DNA of 64,000 nt from Paractinoplanes polyasparticus (GTDB lineage: Bacteria > Actinomycetota > Actinomycetes > Mycobacteriales > Micromonosporaceae). Positions 8,254 through 16,326 of the stretch are shown here, piece by piece. The position numbers and the translations under genes were made by a program. Numbering within the stretch: position 1 is the stretch's first letter; the number at the start of each line of letters is the position of its first letter. The DNA is taken from positions 30,775-94,774 of the forward strand of contig NZ_JAHWFK010000049.1 of assembly GCF_019710575.1 (NCBI RefSeq). The letters are read 5' to 3'. Below the pieces are notes generated by a model. That model was not told where the DNA came from. It was given only the letters and a program-made list of their open reading frames with translations, and ran no database searches.

Positions 8254-8912
8254 GGCATTGCTGCCAGCCGGTAGCCGGCGCCGCGCACGGTCTCCAGGCG
8301 TTCCCGGCCGATCTTGCGGCGGACGTAGCCCACGTACACCTCGACGGCGTTGGGCGCGGTCTCGTCGGCCGCGTCCCACACGTGGTCGAGCAGCTCGATC
8401 TTGCTCACCACCTGGCCCGGGCGGCGCAGCAGATACTCGAGCAACGCGAACTCGCGCGCCGTGAGCTGGACCTCCGCGCCGGCCACGGTCACCCGGCGCT
8501 CGGCCGGGTCGAGCTCGATGTCGCCGTGGCTCAGCACCGTGGGCCGCTCGTGCACCCCGCGGCGGAGCAGCGCCCGCAGCCGGGCCAGCAGTACGACGTA
8601 CGAGAAAGGTTTGGTCAGGTAGTCGTCGGCCCCGCAGTCGAGGCCGTCGGCCTGGTCGTACTCCCCGTCCTTGGCCGACAGCATCAGCACGGGCACCCAG
8701 TTCTGCTCGGCCCGCAGCTGCCGCACTATCCGATAGCCGCTCAGCCGGGGCAGCATCACATCGAGAATCATGGCGTCGTAGCCGCCGTGCCGGGCCATCT
8801 CGAGCCCGTCCTGCCCGTCGCCCGACACGTCGACCGCGAAACCCTCGGCCTGCAACCCACGCTGAAGCGCCGCCGCCAGGCGCGCCTCGTCTTCCACCAC
8901 CAGCAACCGCAC
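8250..8912 (-). CDS. OmpR-family response regulator
   Basis: 220-residue regulator: receiver domain (LLVVEDEARL acidic pocket, phospho-acceptor Asp in MILDVMLPR, conserved Lys in LTKPFSY) and C-terminal winged helix ending ETVRGAGYRLA. GTG 8912 is preferred because it starts exactly at the receiver domain and has AAGG seven bases upstream; an ATG at 8939 would add nine residues (MPLACQGNG) that look non-native. It is the first gene of the kinase operon, and a direct repeat just upstream suggests autoregulation. Confidence 0.92.
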   Translation of the reverse strand: MRLLVVEDEARLAAALQRGLQAEGFAVDVSGDGQDGLEMARHGGYDAMILDVMLPRLSGYRIVRQLRAEQNWVPVLMLSAKDGEYDQADGLDCGADDYLTKPFSYVVLLARLRALLRRGVHERPTVLSHGDIELDPAERRVTVAGAEVQLTAREFALLEYLLRRPGQVVSKIELLDHVWDAADETAPNAVEVYVGYVRRKIGRERLETVRGAGYRLAAMP

Positions 8913-8953
8913 CCCATTACCTTGGCATGCGAGGGGCAACCCCTAGGGGCGGC

Positions 8954-8971
8954 TCTCAGCCCGGTCACAGC
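8954..8971. promoter_or_regulatory. Candidate response-regulator direct repeat in the divergent promoter
   Basis: TCTCAGC (8954-8960) and TCACAGC (8965-8971) are direct repeats spaced 11 bp, one helical turn, as expected for an OmpR-type dimer bound head to tail. They lie between the response-regulator gene and the divergent LolA-like gene, so could control both. An AGGGG/CCCCT dyad sits next to them at 8932-8944. Confidence 0.45.
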
Positions 8972-9015
8972 GGCGATGACGCACTCTTGTGGCAGATCAA
9001 CGGGAGGTGGACATC

Positions 9016-10152
9016 GTGTCCGTGTTCAGGTCAAGGCCGGCACTGCGCTGGCTCGTGCCGTCGGCTGCGGCAGTGGTCGTCATCGGCGGCGGCGCCGCGG
9101 CGGGGACGATCGTGGCGAGCGCCGACCCCTCGCTGCCCGAGCGCAGCGCGGCTCAACTGCTCGTCGACCTGCAGAATGCCAAGGTCGACGGACTGTCCGG
9201 CACCATCGTGCAGAGTGCCGATCTCGGTCTGCCCAAGATCCAGGGGATCACCGACGGGGCGTCGGCCGACGCCGGTCTCGTGAGCCTCATCGCGGGCAGC
9301 AACACCGCGCGGGTCTGGTACGCCGGGGAAGACAGGGCGCGCCTCGCCCTGGTCGGCACCGGTGGCGAGACCGACGTCATCCGCAACGGTTCCGACGTGT
9401 GGCTCTGGCAGAGCGAGGGCAACAAGGCGACGCACCTGAAGGTGCCGGCCGAGGCCGGTAAGAAGCCGCAGGCGCTGCCGACCGGCGTGCCCACGACGCC
9501 GCAGGACGCGGCGGACGCGGCGCTGGCGGCGATCGACGACAGCACCAAGGTCACCACGACCGGCGCGGCCAAGGTCGCCGACCGGGACGCGTACGAGCTG
9601 GTGCTGAGCCCCAAGGCGACCGAGTCGCTGGTCGGGCAGGTGCGGCTGGCGATCGACGCCGAGAAGCACATCCCGCTGCGGGTCGACGTCTACGCCAAGA
9701 ACGCGACCAGCCCGGCCATCCGGGTGGCGTTCACGCAGATCAGCTTCGAGACGCCGGACGCGCAGCAGTTCGCCTTCAACCCGCCGCCCGGCGCGAAGGT
9801 GACCGAGTCGAACGTCGGCCAGCTCGAGAAGGACGCCGAGAAGGCCGCCAAGGAGCACGACAAGGCGCTGCCGCCGGCGGGCGCTTCGTCCTCCGACGGG
9901 CCGAAGGTGATCGGGGAGGGCTGGGCGTCGATCCTGACCGCCAAGCTGCCGGCCGAATCGTCGTCGGCGTCCTCGTCGTCGTCCTCGGAGGCTCAGGGCC
10001 TGCTCGGCATGCTGCCGGAGGCCAGTGGCGCCTGGGGCAAGGGCCGTATCTTCAGCGGATCGCTCTTCAGCGTGCTGCTGACGGACGACGGCCGGGTCTT
10101 CGCCGGTGCGGTCGCGCCGGAGTCGCTCTACGCGGCGGCTGCCAAGAAGTAA
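9016..10152 (+). CDS. LolA-like exported protein divergent from a two-component system
   Basis: 378-residue protein with a signal-anchor (LVPSAAAVVVIGGGAAAGTIV), then a region that looks like the LolA/LppX beta-barrel fold seen in many actinobacterial DUF2092/LolA-like proteins (VWLWQSEGNKATHL, IRVAFTQISFETPD). The C-terminal part is Ser-rich (SSSASSSSSSEAQ) and is followed by a predicted-regulator-type tail. There is no lipobox Cys after the signal region. GTG 9016 has GGGAGGTGG five bases upstream and is preferred over GTG 8989. Inferred role: envelope or lipid-interacting protein regulated by the divergent OmpR-type system. Confidence 0.7.
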   Translation: MSVFRSRPALRWLVPSAAAVVVIGGGAAAGTIVASADPSLPERSAAQLLVDLQNAKVDGLSGTIVQSADLGLPKIQGITDGASADAGLVSLIAGSNTARVWYAGEDRARLALVGTGGETDVIRNGSDVWLWQSEGNKATHLKVPAEAGKKPQALPTGVPTTPQDAADAALAAIDDSTKVTTTGAAKVADRDAYELVLSPKATESLVGQVRLAIDAEKHIPLRVDVYAKNATSPAIRVAFTQISFETPDAQQFAFNPPPGAKVTESNVGQLEKDAEKAAKEHDKALPPAGASSSDGPKVIGEGWASILTAKLPAESSSASSSSSSEAQGLLGMLPEASGAWGKGRIFSGSLFSVLLTDDGRVFAGAVAPESLYAAAAKK

Positions 10153-10170
10153 CAGTCATCGACACCAGAT

Positions 10171-10225
10171 AGTTCTAGAACTCTCGTCGGCGTTATGCAA
10201 CACTGCCTTCGAGAGTTCTAGAACT
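10171..10225. promoter_or_regulatory. Twin palindromic operators ahead of the trpB-trpA-gntR operon
   Basis: The 12-bp palindrome AGTTCTAGAACT occurs at 10171-10182 and again at 10214-10225. Including flanks, the two copies form a perfect 16-bp inverted repeat (10171-10186 with 10210-10225). Centres are 43 bp apart, close to four helical turns. Such dyads are typical of GntR/HutC dimers, and the last gene of the operon encodes a GntR/UTRA protein. Autoregulation by this protein is inferred. The SD GGAGG at 10229-10233 lies just outside the repeat. Confidence 0.75.
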
Positions 10226-10240
10226 TTTGGAGGCGATGGC

Positions 10241-11407
10241 ATGTCCACCCTGATCGATTCCGCCTTGATCGATGAGCCGGCCGCCGGTCGCTTCGGCGAC
10301 TTCGGCGGCCGGTTCGTTCCCGAGTCCCTGGTGCCCGCCTGCGAGGCGCTGGCCGCGGCCTTCCGGGCGGCCTGGGCCGACCCACTGTTCCGGTCCGAGC
10401 TCGACGATCTGCTCGCCGTCTACGCCGGCCGCCCGACCCCGCTGAGCCCGGCCCGTCGCCTCTCCGCCGAGCTCGGCATCGAGCTGCTGCTCAAGCGCGA
10501 AGATCTGGCCCACACGGGCAGCCACAAAATCAACAACGTCCTCGGCCAGGGCCTGCTGGCGCGCCGCATGGGCAAGCGCCGCATCATCGCCGAGACGGGC
10601 GCGGGCCAGCACGGGGTCGCCGCGGCCACCGCCGCCGCGCTGCTCGGTCTCGAGGCCACCGTCTACATGGGTGAGCGCGACATCGAACGGCAGCAGCTCA
10701 ACGTCCTGCGCATGACCACGCTGGGCGCGCGCGTCGTCCCGGTCACCACCGGCAGCCGTACGTTGAAGGACGCGACGAACGAGGCCATGCGCGCGTGGGT
10801 GGCCGATGTCGACGAAGCCCACTTCCTGCTCGGCTCCGTCGGCGGCCCCCACCCCTATCCGTGGATGGTCCGCGAGCTGCAACGTGTCATCGGCGACGAG
10901 GCCCGCCGCCAGGTCACCCGGGTGCCCGACGTGGTGGTGGCCTGCGTCGGCGGCGGCTCCAACGCGGCCGGCACGTTCGCGGGCTTCGCCGACACCTCCG
11001 CCCGCCTGATCGGCGTCGAGGCCGCCGGCGGCGCGGCCATGTCGTCCGGCGCGCCCGGCGTCGTCCACGGCGCCCGCTCGATGGTCCTGCAGGATGCGGA
11101 GGGTCAGGTCGCCGAGGCCGCCTCGATAGCCGCCGGCCTCGACTATCCCGGCATCGGCCCCGAGCATGCCCACCTCGGCGCCATCGGCCGGGCCGAATAC
11201 CACTCGGTGAAAGACGACGAGGTGGTGGCGGCGGTCCGGCGCCTGGCCCGGGCCGAGGGCATCATCTGCGCCCTCGAATCGGCTCAGGCGGTGGCCTGGG
11301 TGCTGCGCGAGGCCGGCACGCCACTGCTTCCCACCGGTTCCCGCGTGGTGCTCACGCTCTCCGGCCGCGGCGACAAAGACATGGCCACCCTGGGAGCAGT
11401 CGCATGA
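10241..11407 (+). CDS. trpB: Tryptophan synthase beta subunit
   Basis: 388-residue PLP enzyme that condenses indole with serine to give tryptophan. Hallmarks are FGDFGGRFVPESLVPA at the N-terminus, HTGSHKINN with the PLP lysine at 96, catalytic Glu118 in AETGAGQHG, the phosphate-binding GGGSNA loop and SGRGDKD near the C-terminus. This is a normal TrpB1, not the TrpB2 type. ATG 10241 has GGAGG seven bases upstream. The stop overlaps the trpA start as ATGA. No other trp genes are present, so this is a detached trpBA locus with its own regulator, either the main copy or one serving a specialised pathway. Confidence 0.95.
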   Translation: MSTLIDSALIDEPAAGRFGDFGGRFVPESLVPACEALAAAFRAAWADPLFRSELDDLLAVYAGRPTPLSPARRLSAELGIELLLKREDLAHTGSHKINNVLGQGLLARRMGKRRIIAETGAGQHGVAAATAAALLGLEATVYMGERDIERQQLNVLRMTTLGARVVPVTTGSRTLKDATNEAMRAWVADVDEAHFLLGSVGGPHPYPWMVRELQRVIGDEARRQVTRVPDVVVACVGGGSNAAGTFAGFADTSARLIGVEAAGGAAMSSGAPGVVHGARSMVLQDAEGQVAEAASIAAGLDYPGIGPEHAHLGAIGRAEYHSVKDDEVVAAVRRLARAEGIICALESAQAVAWVLREAGTPLLPTGSRVVLTLSGRGDKDMATLGAVA

Positions 11408-12561
11408 CCCCCGCCGCTGGTCGCAGCCTCCTGGGCCCGGCTCATCCGGCCAACCACCGGCTCGACGAACCCTCGGCCCCCGCGCTGCGGGAAGCGTCCG
11501 GCACTCGTGGCGGGCGCGCGGTGGGCGGGTTCCACGGGCGCGCGGCGTCGCCCGAGTTCGACGGGGGGCCTGCGGTGGGCAACCTCTACGGCCGGCAGCA
11601 GAGCGAGACAGACCGAGGGGACGATCGCCCGGCGGCAGAATCGCCGGAGCCAAGGAGCCCTCACAGCCGGCGGGCCGCCGGTGCGCCCGACCGAGCCGCC
11701 TCCGGTCGGCCGGAGACGCCCGATCCGCTGGTGGAACGGGCGAGGCCCGGCGCTGGTCGGGGACCGCGCAAGTTGCTGGTGCCGTATCTGACCGCCGGCG
11801 TGACCGAGAACTGGCTCGAGTATCTCTTCGCCATGCAGGACGCCGGGGCGGACGCGATCGAGATCGGCCTGCCGTTCTCCGATCCGATGCTCGACGGGGC
11901 CACCGTTCAGCAGAGCTCCGACCGTGCCCTCGCCCGTGGCGTCACCGTCGCGGGGATCCTGCGCGAGCTGCACACCGTGCGGCATCGGGTGCGCGTCCCG
12001 CTGATTGCCTTCACCTACTCGAACCTGGTCTTCCGCCCGGGACCCACCGTCTTCTGCCGGCAGCTCGCCGAGGCGGGGCTCCGCGGCCTGATCGTGCCCG
12101 ACCTGCCGCTCGACGAGGCCGGTGAGGTCGAGGCGGCCGCGGCCGCCGCCGGGATCGACCTGACTCTGCTCGTCGCCCCGGTCACGCCCGACGACCGGCT
12201 CGCCGAGATCGCCGCCCGCAGCCGGGGCTACATCTACGCGATCAGCCACATGGGCACCACCGGCGAGCGCGACTCTCTCGCCGCGTCCGCCGCCACCGTG
12301 GTCGCCCGCATCAAGCGGGTGGCGCGGTTGCCGGTGCTGGTGGGGTTCGGCATCTCGGGAGTGGAGCAGGTCGCCGCGGCGGGCCGGGTGGGGGATGGTG
12401 TTGTCGTGGGGTCGGCCCTGATGCGTAGGGTGCTGGACGGGGCGACGCCGCAGCAGCTGGGGGCTGAGGTGGCAGCGTTGCGCGGCGCCCTGGACGCATC
12501 AGACGAGGAGGCTTCCGCTGACCGCACCGCGTACGCCGAAGTATCGGGTGATCGCCGATGA
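11404..12561 (+). CDS. trpA: Tryptophan synthase alpha subunit with long disordered N-terminal extension
   Basis: TIM-barrel subunit that releases indole from indole-3-glycerol phosphate. Catalytic acids are Glu153 (DAIEIGLPFSD) and Asp164 (PMLDG), matching E. coli Glu49 and Asp60, and the loop-6 Thr is in GTTGERDS. TrpA is normally about 265 residues; this frame gives 385 because about 115 residues rich in Arg, Gly, Pro and Ser precede the barrel. ATG 11404 overlaps the trpB stop (ATGA), which supports the long form. GTG 11731 would give a normal 276-residue protein but has only a weak ribosome site. The barrel is certain, the extension uncertain. Confidence 0.85.
   Translation: MTPAAGRSLLGPAHPANHRLDEPSAPALREASGTRGGRAVGGFHGRAASPEFDGGPAVGNLYGRQQSETDRGDDRPAAESPEPRSPHSRRAAGAPDRAASGRPETPDPLVERARPGAGRGPRKLLVPYLTAGVTENWLEYLFAMQDAGADAIEIGLPFSDPMLDGATVQQSSDRALARGVTVAGILRELHTVRHRVRVPLIAFTYSNLVFRPGPTVFCRQLAEAGLRGLIVPDLPLDEAGEVEAAAAAAGIDLTLLVAPVTPDDRLAEIAARSRGYIYAISHMGTTGERDSLAASAATVVARIKRVARLPVLVGFGISGVEQVAAAGRVGDGVVVGSALMRRVLDGATPQQLGAEVAALRGALDASDEEASADRTAYAEVSGDRR
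12505..12520 (+). promoter_or_regulatory. Strong ribosome binding site placed before a CTG codon
   Basis: GAGGAGG at 12505-12511 lies six bases before CTG 12518, inside the 3' end of trpA. It is the best ribosome site near the start of the gntR gene. The first canonical in-frame start, GTG 12548, lacks one. This decides in favour of a CTG start for the regulator. Confidence 0.5.
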
Positions 12562-13252
12562 CCTGAGCACCAAGATCCGGGGCGGGGAGCTGTCGCCGGG
12601 GTCGGCGCTGCCCCCGCAGAAGGAGCTGAGCGCGCGCTACGGCGTCACGCTGGCGACGCTGCGGCAGGCCCTTCAGCAGCTCGAGGACGATGGCCTTCTC
12701 TCGCAGCAGCCCGGTCGTGGCACCTTCGTGGCGGAGCCGCGCGCTGCCTACCGGCTCGACTCGCTGCGGGGCTTCGCCGAGGACCTGCGCGCCCAGGGAC
12801 ACCTGGTCACCACGCAGATCCTCGAGCAGACCGTGGCCCAGCCGCCCGCGTGGGCGGCGGCGCATCTCGGCGACACCTTCCATGCCGTGCGGCTGGAGCG
12901 TCTGCGGCTGCTCGCCGGTCATCCCGCCGTGCACCAGGTCTCCTGGGTCTACGGACTGGAGCTGGCCAAGGCCGACCTCAGCGGGGTCTCGCTCTATGCC
13001 GCCCTGGCCGAGCACGGCATCGCCGTCCACCGGGCGAGCGAGGCCGTGCGGCCCGGCCTGCTCGACCAGGCCACCGCCGCGCTGCTGCGCCAGCCCGTGG
13101 GCACGCCCGCGTTCCTCTCCGAGCGGGTCACCTACGGCCTCGACGACCAGGCGCTCGTGGCCGACCGGGCCACCATCCTCGGCACCATGATGGAGATCCG
13201 CACCGAGCGCGAAGTGAGCGGCCTCTCGATGCAGTGGGTCCAACTGGCGTAA
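12518..13252 (+). CDS. GntR/HutC-family transcriptional regulator (UTRA domain)
   Basis: 244-residue regulator starting LTAPRTPKYRVIADDL. The winged helix covers about residues 8-75 (LPPQKELSARYGVTLATLRQ, then LEDDGLLSQQPGRGTFV), and the UTRA ligand-binding domain covers about 95-240. Starting at GTG 12548 would remove part of the first helix. The CTG at 12518, with GAGGAGG six bases upstream, restores the usual PKYRVIADDL N-terminus, so a CTG start is proposed. It overlaps trpA by 44 bp. The twin palindromes upstream of trpB are its likely operators. The effector is unknown, though tryptophan-pathway intermediates are a natural guess. Confidence 0.85.
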   Translation: MTAPRTPKYRVIADDLSTKIRGGELSPGSALPPQKELSARYGVTLATLRQALQQLEDDGLLSQQPGRGTFVAEPRAAYRLDSLRGFAEDLRAQGHLVTTQILEQTVAQPPAWAAAHLGDTFHAVRLERLRLLAGHPAVHQVSWVYGLELAKADLSGVSLYAALAEHGIAVHRASEAVRPGLLDQATAALLRQPVGTPAFLSERVTYGLDDQALVADRATILGTMMEIRTEREVSGLSMQWVQLA

Positions 13253-13282
13253 CGAAACCGGGCCGCGACAGCCGGCCTTGCG

Positions 13283-13552
13283 TCAGCTGGCGTAGCGCTT
13301 TTCGGCTCGGGCGCGGGCCTTGGCCGCTTCGACCTCGCGGTTCTTCGGCGGGGCGGCGGTGGTCAGCTCGTCGAGCAGGGCGGCGGTGGCGGCGGTGATC
13401 GTGGCCACGGCCTGGTCGAAGGCCGCCTGGTTGGCCTGGGACGGGCGGGTGCTGCCGGCGACCTTGCGGACGTATTGCAGGGCGGCGGCGTGAATCTCGT
13501 CGCGCGTGGCGGGCGGCTCGAAGTTGTGCAGCTGGTGGATGTTGCGGCACAC
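13283..13552 (-). CDS. DUF2277 family small protein
   Basis: 89 residues beginning MCRNIHQLHNFEPPATRDEI, the signature opening of DUF2277 proteins, followed by a helical body and an Ala/Lys/Arg-rich tail. No biochemical role is established for the family. The conserved Cys near the N-terminus is present. It lies convergent with gntR and divergent from the DUF1992 gene, with short gaps on both sides. Confidence 0.85.
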   Translation of the reverse strand: MCRNIHQLHNFEPPATRDEIHAAALQYVRKVAGSTRPSQANQAAFDQAVATITAATAALLDELTTAAPPKNREVEAAKARARAEKRYAS

Positions 13553-13628
13553 GGCGGACGACCTCCGGAAGGCTGGGGTGTGACTCTTGCCAAGTTACGC
13601 CAGGGGTACGACGAAATACGATGGGCTC

Positions 13629-14012
13629 ATGGCGTACTGGTACGAGTCGTCGATCGACCGGCAGCTGCGGGAGGCGGCTGAGCGCGGGGAGTTCGACGAT
13701 CTGCCCGGGAAGGGCAAGCCACTCCGTGGGCACGGCGGAGAGTACGAGGACGACTGGTGGGTGAAGGACTGGCTGGAGCGCGAGGGCGCCACCGCCGCCG
13801 TCATCCCGGCCACCCTCGCCCTGCGGCGTGAGACCGAAGACCTCGACGACAAGGTCGACCGCCTGCGCTCCGAGCGTGAGGTGCGGGACCACGTCGACGA
13901 CCTCAACGAGCGGATCGGCAAGGCCAACGTCGGCCTGATGGACGGTCCGCCGGTCGTGCTCCGGCCGTTCGACCCCGACCGCGTGGTCGCCGCCTGGCGG
14001 GAACGGCGCTGA
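13629..14012 (+). CDS. DUF1992 (DnaJ-C28-like) domain protein
   Basis: 127 residues starting MAYWYESSIDRQLREAAERG, then FDDLPGKGKPL, the hallmark of the DUF1992 domain also found in DNAJC28. It has no J domain. The remainder is a charged helix (ETEDLDDKVDRLRSEREV). ATG 13629 gives the family-typical N-terminus; an upstream in-frame ATG at 13587 would add 14 residues and is not supported. Function unknown. Confidence 0.85.
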   Translation: MAYWYESSIDRQLREAAERGEFDDLPGKGKPLRGHGGEYEDDWWVKDWLEREGATAAVIPATLALRRETEDLDDKVDRLRSEREVRDHVDDLNERIGKANVGLMDGPPVVLRPFDPDRVVAAWRERR

Positions 14013-14160
14013 CCGAACCGACCGTTGGCGCCAGGGCGACGATCAGCAGCACGGCGACCGGAACACCCGCGGGCGTGTGAGGGTCACCACGCAGGCAGAT
14101 CGGCCAGGGGTCACGAATTCCAGGTCGCTTTCAGGAATCGGTGTTAACGACTTGGTGGTG

Positions 14161-16218
14161 ATGATGAGAGCGGCCCGCCTCGGCGGCATGTTGGTGCTGG
14201 TCGGAGCCCTGCTCGGGCTGTCCGCGATCCCGGTCGGGGCGGTGCTGCGCTCCGGTGCGCAGTGGAGCCGTCGTCAGCGTGCCGAGCTTCCGGCCCCGTT
14301 GCTGAAGCCGTCGGCGGCCCAGCTCACCCGGGTCTACGCGAACGACGGCCGGACTCTGATCACCACGTTCTACGACGAGGACCGGCACGACGTCGCGCTG
14401 GCCGGGATCGCCCCGGTGATGCGGAAGGCGATCGTCGCGGCCGAGGACACCCGCTTCTACGAGCACGGCGGGGTCGACCTCAAGGGCGTGGCCCGCGCGC
14501 TGGTCTCCGACGCCCGCAGCGGCCGCGCCGGTCAGGGCGCCTCGACGCTCACCATGCAGTTGGTGCGCAACGTGCTCAAGGAGGACCCGAACCTGACCGC
14601 TGCCGAGCGCGCCCAGGCGATCGAGGACACGCCGGGCCGCAAGCTGCGCGAGATCGAGTACGCCGTGGAGCTCGAGAGCCGCCTGACCAAGCAGCAGATC
14701 CTGCAGAACTACCTGAACATCGTGTACTTCGGCGACGGCGCGTACGGGATCGAGGCCGCCGCCCGGCGGATCTTCGGCGTCAGCCCGGCCCGGCTCGACC
14801 TGGCCCAGGCGGCCCTGATCGCCGGCATCGTGCAGTCGCCCGACGCCGACAACCCGATCGGCGGCGACCGGGCCGCGGCCAAGGTGCGCCAGGGCTACGT
14901 GCTCGACGCGATGCTCAAGGCCGGCCAGATCACCCGAATTCAACATGACAGGGCGGCCGCCGAGAAGCTCACCTACTCGGGCGCCACCCAGCCCAACGGA
15001 TGTGTCGACGCCACCGGGCGGGCGGACGGCTGGGGCTTCTTCTGCGACTACTTCCAACGCTGGTGGGACGCCCAGCCTCAGTTCGGCGCGACCAGGGCCG
15101 AACGCGAGAACGCGCTGAGCCGCGGCGGCTACACCGTCGTCACCACGCTCGACCCCGATGTGCAGAAGGTCGCGGCCGAGCAGTCCCGCCAGGTCTACGG
15201 GCTCGACAACAGGAAGACCCTGCCGATCGCCGTCGTCCAGCCGGGCACCGGCAAGGTCCTCGCGCTCGCCGTCAACCGCCGGTTCGGCACCGCGAAATCG
15301 ATCACCAATACCGTGAACCCGCTGGTCAGCGGGGGAAGTGGCATCAACGGCTATCCGTCCGGCTCGACCTTCAAGATGTTCACGATGCTGGCCGCGCTCG
15401 AAGCCGGCCTGCCCCTCGACTCCGGCTACGACTCACCCTCGAAGCTGGTCACCGAGTGGTCCGACGACGGGCCCGGCAACTGCGGGGGCCGGTACTGCCC
15501 CGGCAACGACAACCCGGGCTGGATGGACGGCTACCGCACCATGTGGGACGCGTTCGGCCGCTCGGTCAACACGTACTTCGTGCACCTGGAGGAGCAGGTC
15601 GGCCCGGCAGCCGTGGTCGCCATGGCCCGGCGGCTGGGCATCAGCTTCAGTGCGCCGTCCGACGCGAAGCTGGCCGAGAGCCCGGACTCGTGGGGCGCGT
15701 TCACCCTCGGCGTCATCGACACGACCCCGCTCGAGCTGGCCTCCGCGTACGCGACGGTGGCAGCCGACGGCACCTACTGCGCGCCGCTGCCGATCGCCTC
15801 GGTAACCGCGCCGGACGGCCGGAGGGCGGCGATCAGCAGCACCTGCAAGCAGGTCCTCGACCCGGAGATCGCGCGCGCGGCGGCCGATGCCGCCCGCTGC
15901 CCGGTGGGCCAGCAGAGCGCGTACGGCAAATGTGACGGCGGCACGGCCGAGCAGGTCGCCGGCATGTTCGGCGGCCTGGCGGTGGCCGGCAAGACGGGCA
16001 GCACCGAGGACAACCGCACCGAGACGTTCGTCGGCTTCACCCCCACCGTGGCGGCCGCCGGCATCGCCAACGACCCGGTCAACCCGGCCGACCGGGTCGG
16101 CAGCGGCGTCGAGGCGCGCGTGGTCACGGCCGTCGGGCGAACGTTGCGCGCCGCGGTCGGCAACGCCGGATACGACGGTTTCACCCCACCGGCCGGCACC
16201 ACGGCGTACGGCAGGTGA
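14161..16218 (+). CDS. Class A penicillin-binding protein (transglycosylase-transpeptidase)
   Basis: 685-residue bifunctional murein synthase. After a membrane anchor (LVLVGALLGLSAIPVG) comes the GT51 domain with EDTRFYEHGGVD (catalytic Glu95), GASTLTMQLVRN, RKLREIEYAVELE and the QQILQNYLNIVYFG motif. The transpeptidase domain has active-site Ser402 in STFK, SVN at 468-470 and KTGS at 611-614. All catalytic motifs are intact. No PASTA domains follow and it ends soon after the transpeptidase core. ATG 14161 (or 14164) begins just before the anchor with GGTGGTG upstream; a frame open to 14077 would add a non-native leader. Confidence 0.93.
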   Translation: MMRAARLGGMLVLVGALLGLSAIPVGAVLRSGAQWSRRQRAELPAPLLKPSAAQLTRVYANDGRTLITTFYDEDRHDVALAGIAPVMRKAIVAAEDTRFYEHGGVDLKGVARALVSDARSGRAGQGASTLTMQLVRNVLKEDPNLTAAERAQAIEDTPGRKLREIEYAVELESRLTKQQILQNYLNIVYFGDGAYGIEAAARRIFGVSPARLDLAQAALIAGIVQSPDADNPIGGDRAAAKVRQGYVLDAMLKAGQITRIQHDRAAAEKLTYSGATQPNGCVDATGRADGWGFFCDYFQRWWDAQPQFGATRAERENALSRGGYTVVTTLDPDVQKVAAEQSRQVYGLDNRKTLPIAVVQPGTGKVLALAVNRRFGTAKSITNTVNPLVSGGSGINGYPSGSTFKMFTMLAALEAGLPLDSGYDSPSKLVTEWSDDGPGNCGGRYCPGNDNPGWMDGYRTMWDAFGRSVNTYFVHLEEQVGPAAVVAMARRLGISFSAPSDAKLAESPDSWGAFTLGVIDTTPLELASAYATVAADGTYCAPLPIASVTAPDGRRAAISSTCKQVLDPEIARAAADAARCPVGQQSAYGKCDGGTAEQVAGMFGGLAVAGKTGSTEDNRTETFVGFTPTVAAAGIANDPVNPADRVGSGVEARVVTAVGRTLRAAVGNAGYDGFTPPAGTTAYGR

Positions 16219-16326
16219 TTCGCTCAGGAAGCGGCGCTCTCCTGCCGAACTGAAGCCTGTGACCGCCGCCACTGAGCAGCGACGCCCGGCCGCCCGGCAC
16301 GAGCACGAGCTTCCCGACGCGCCGGT

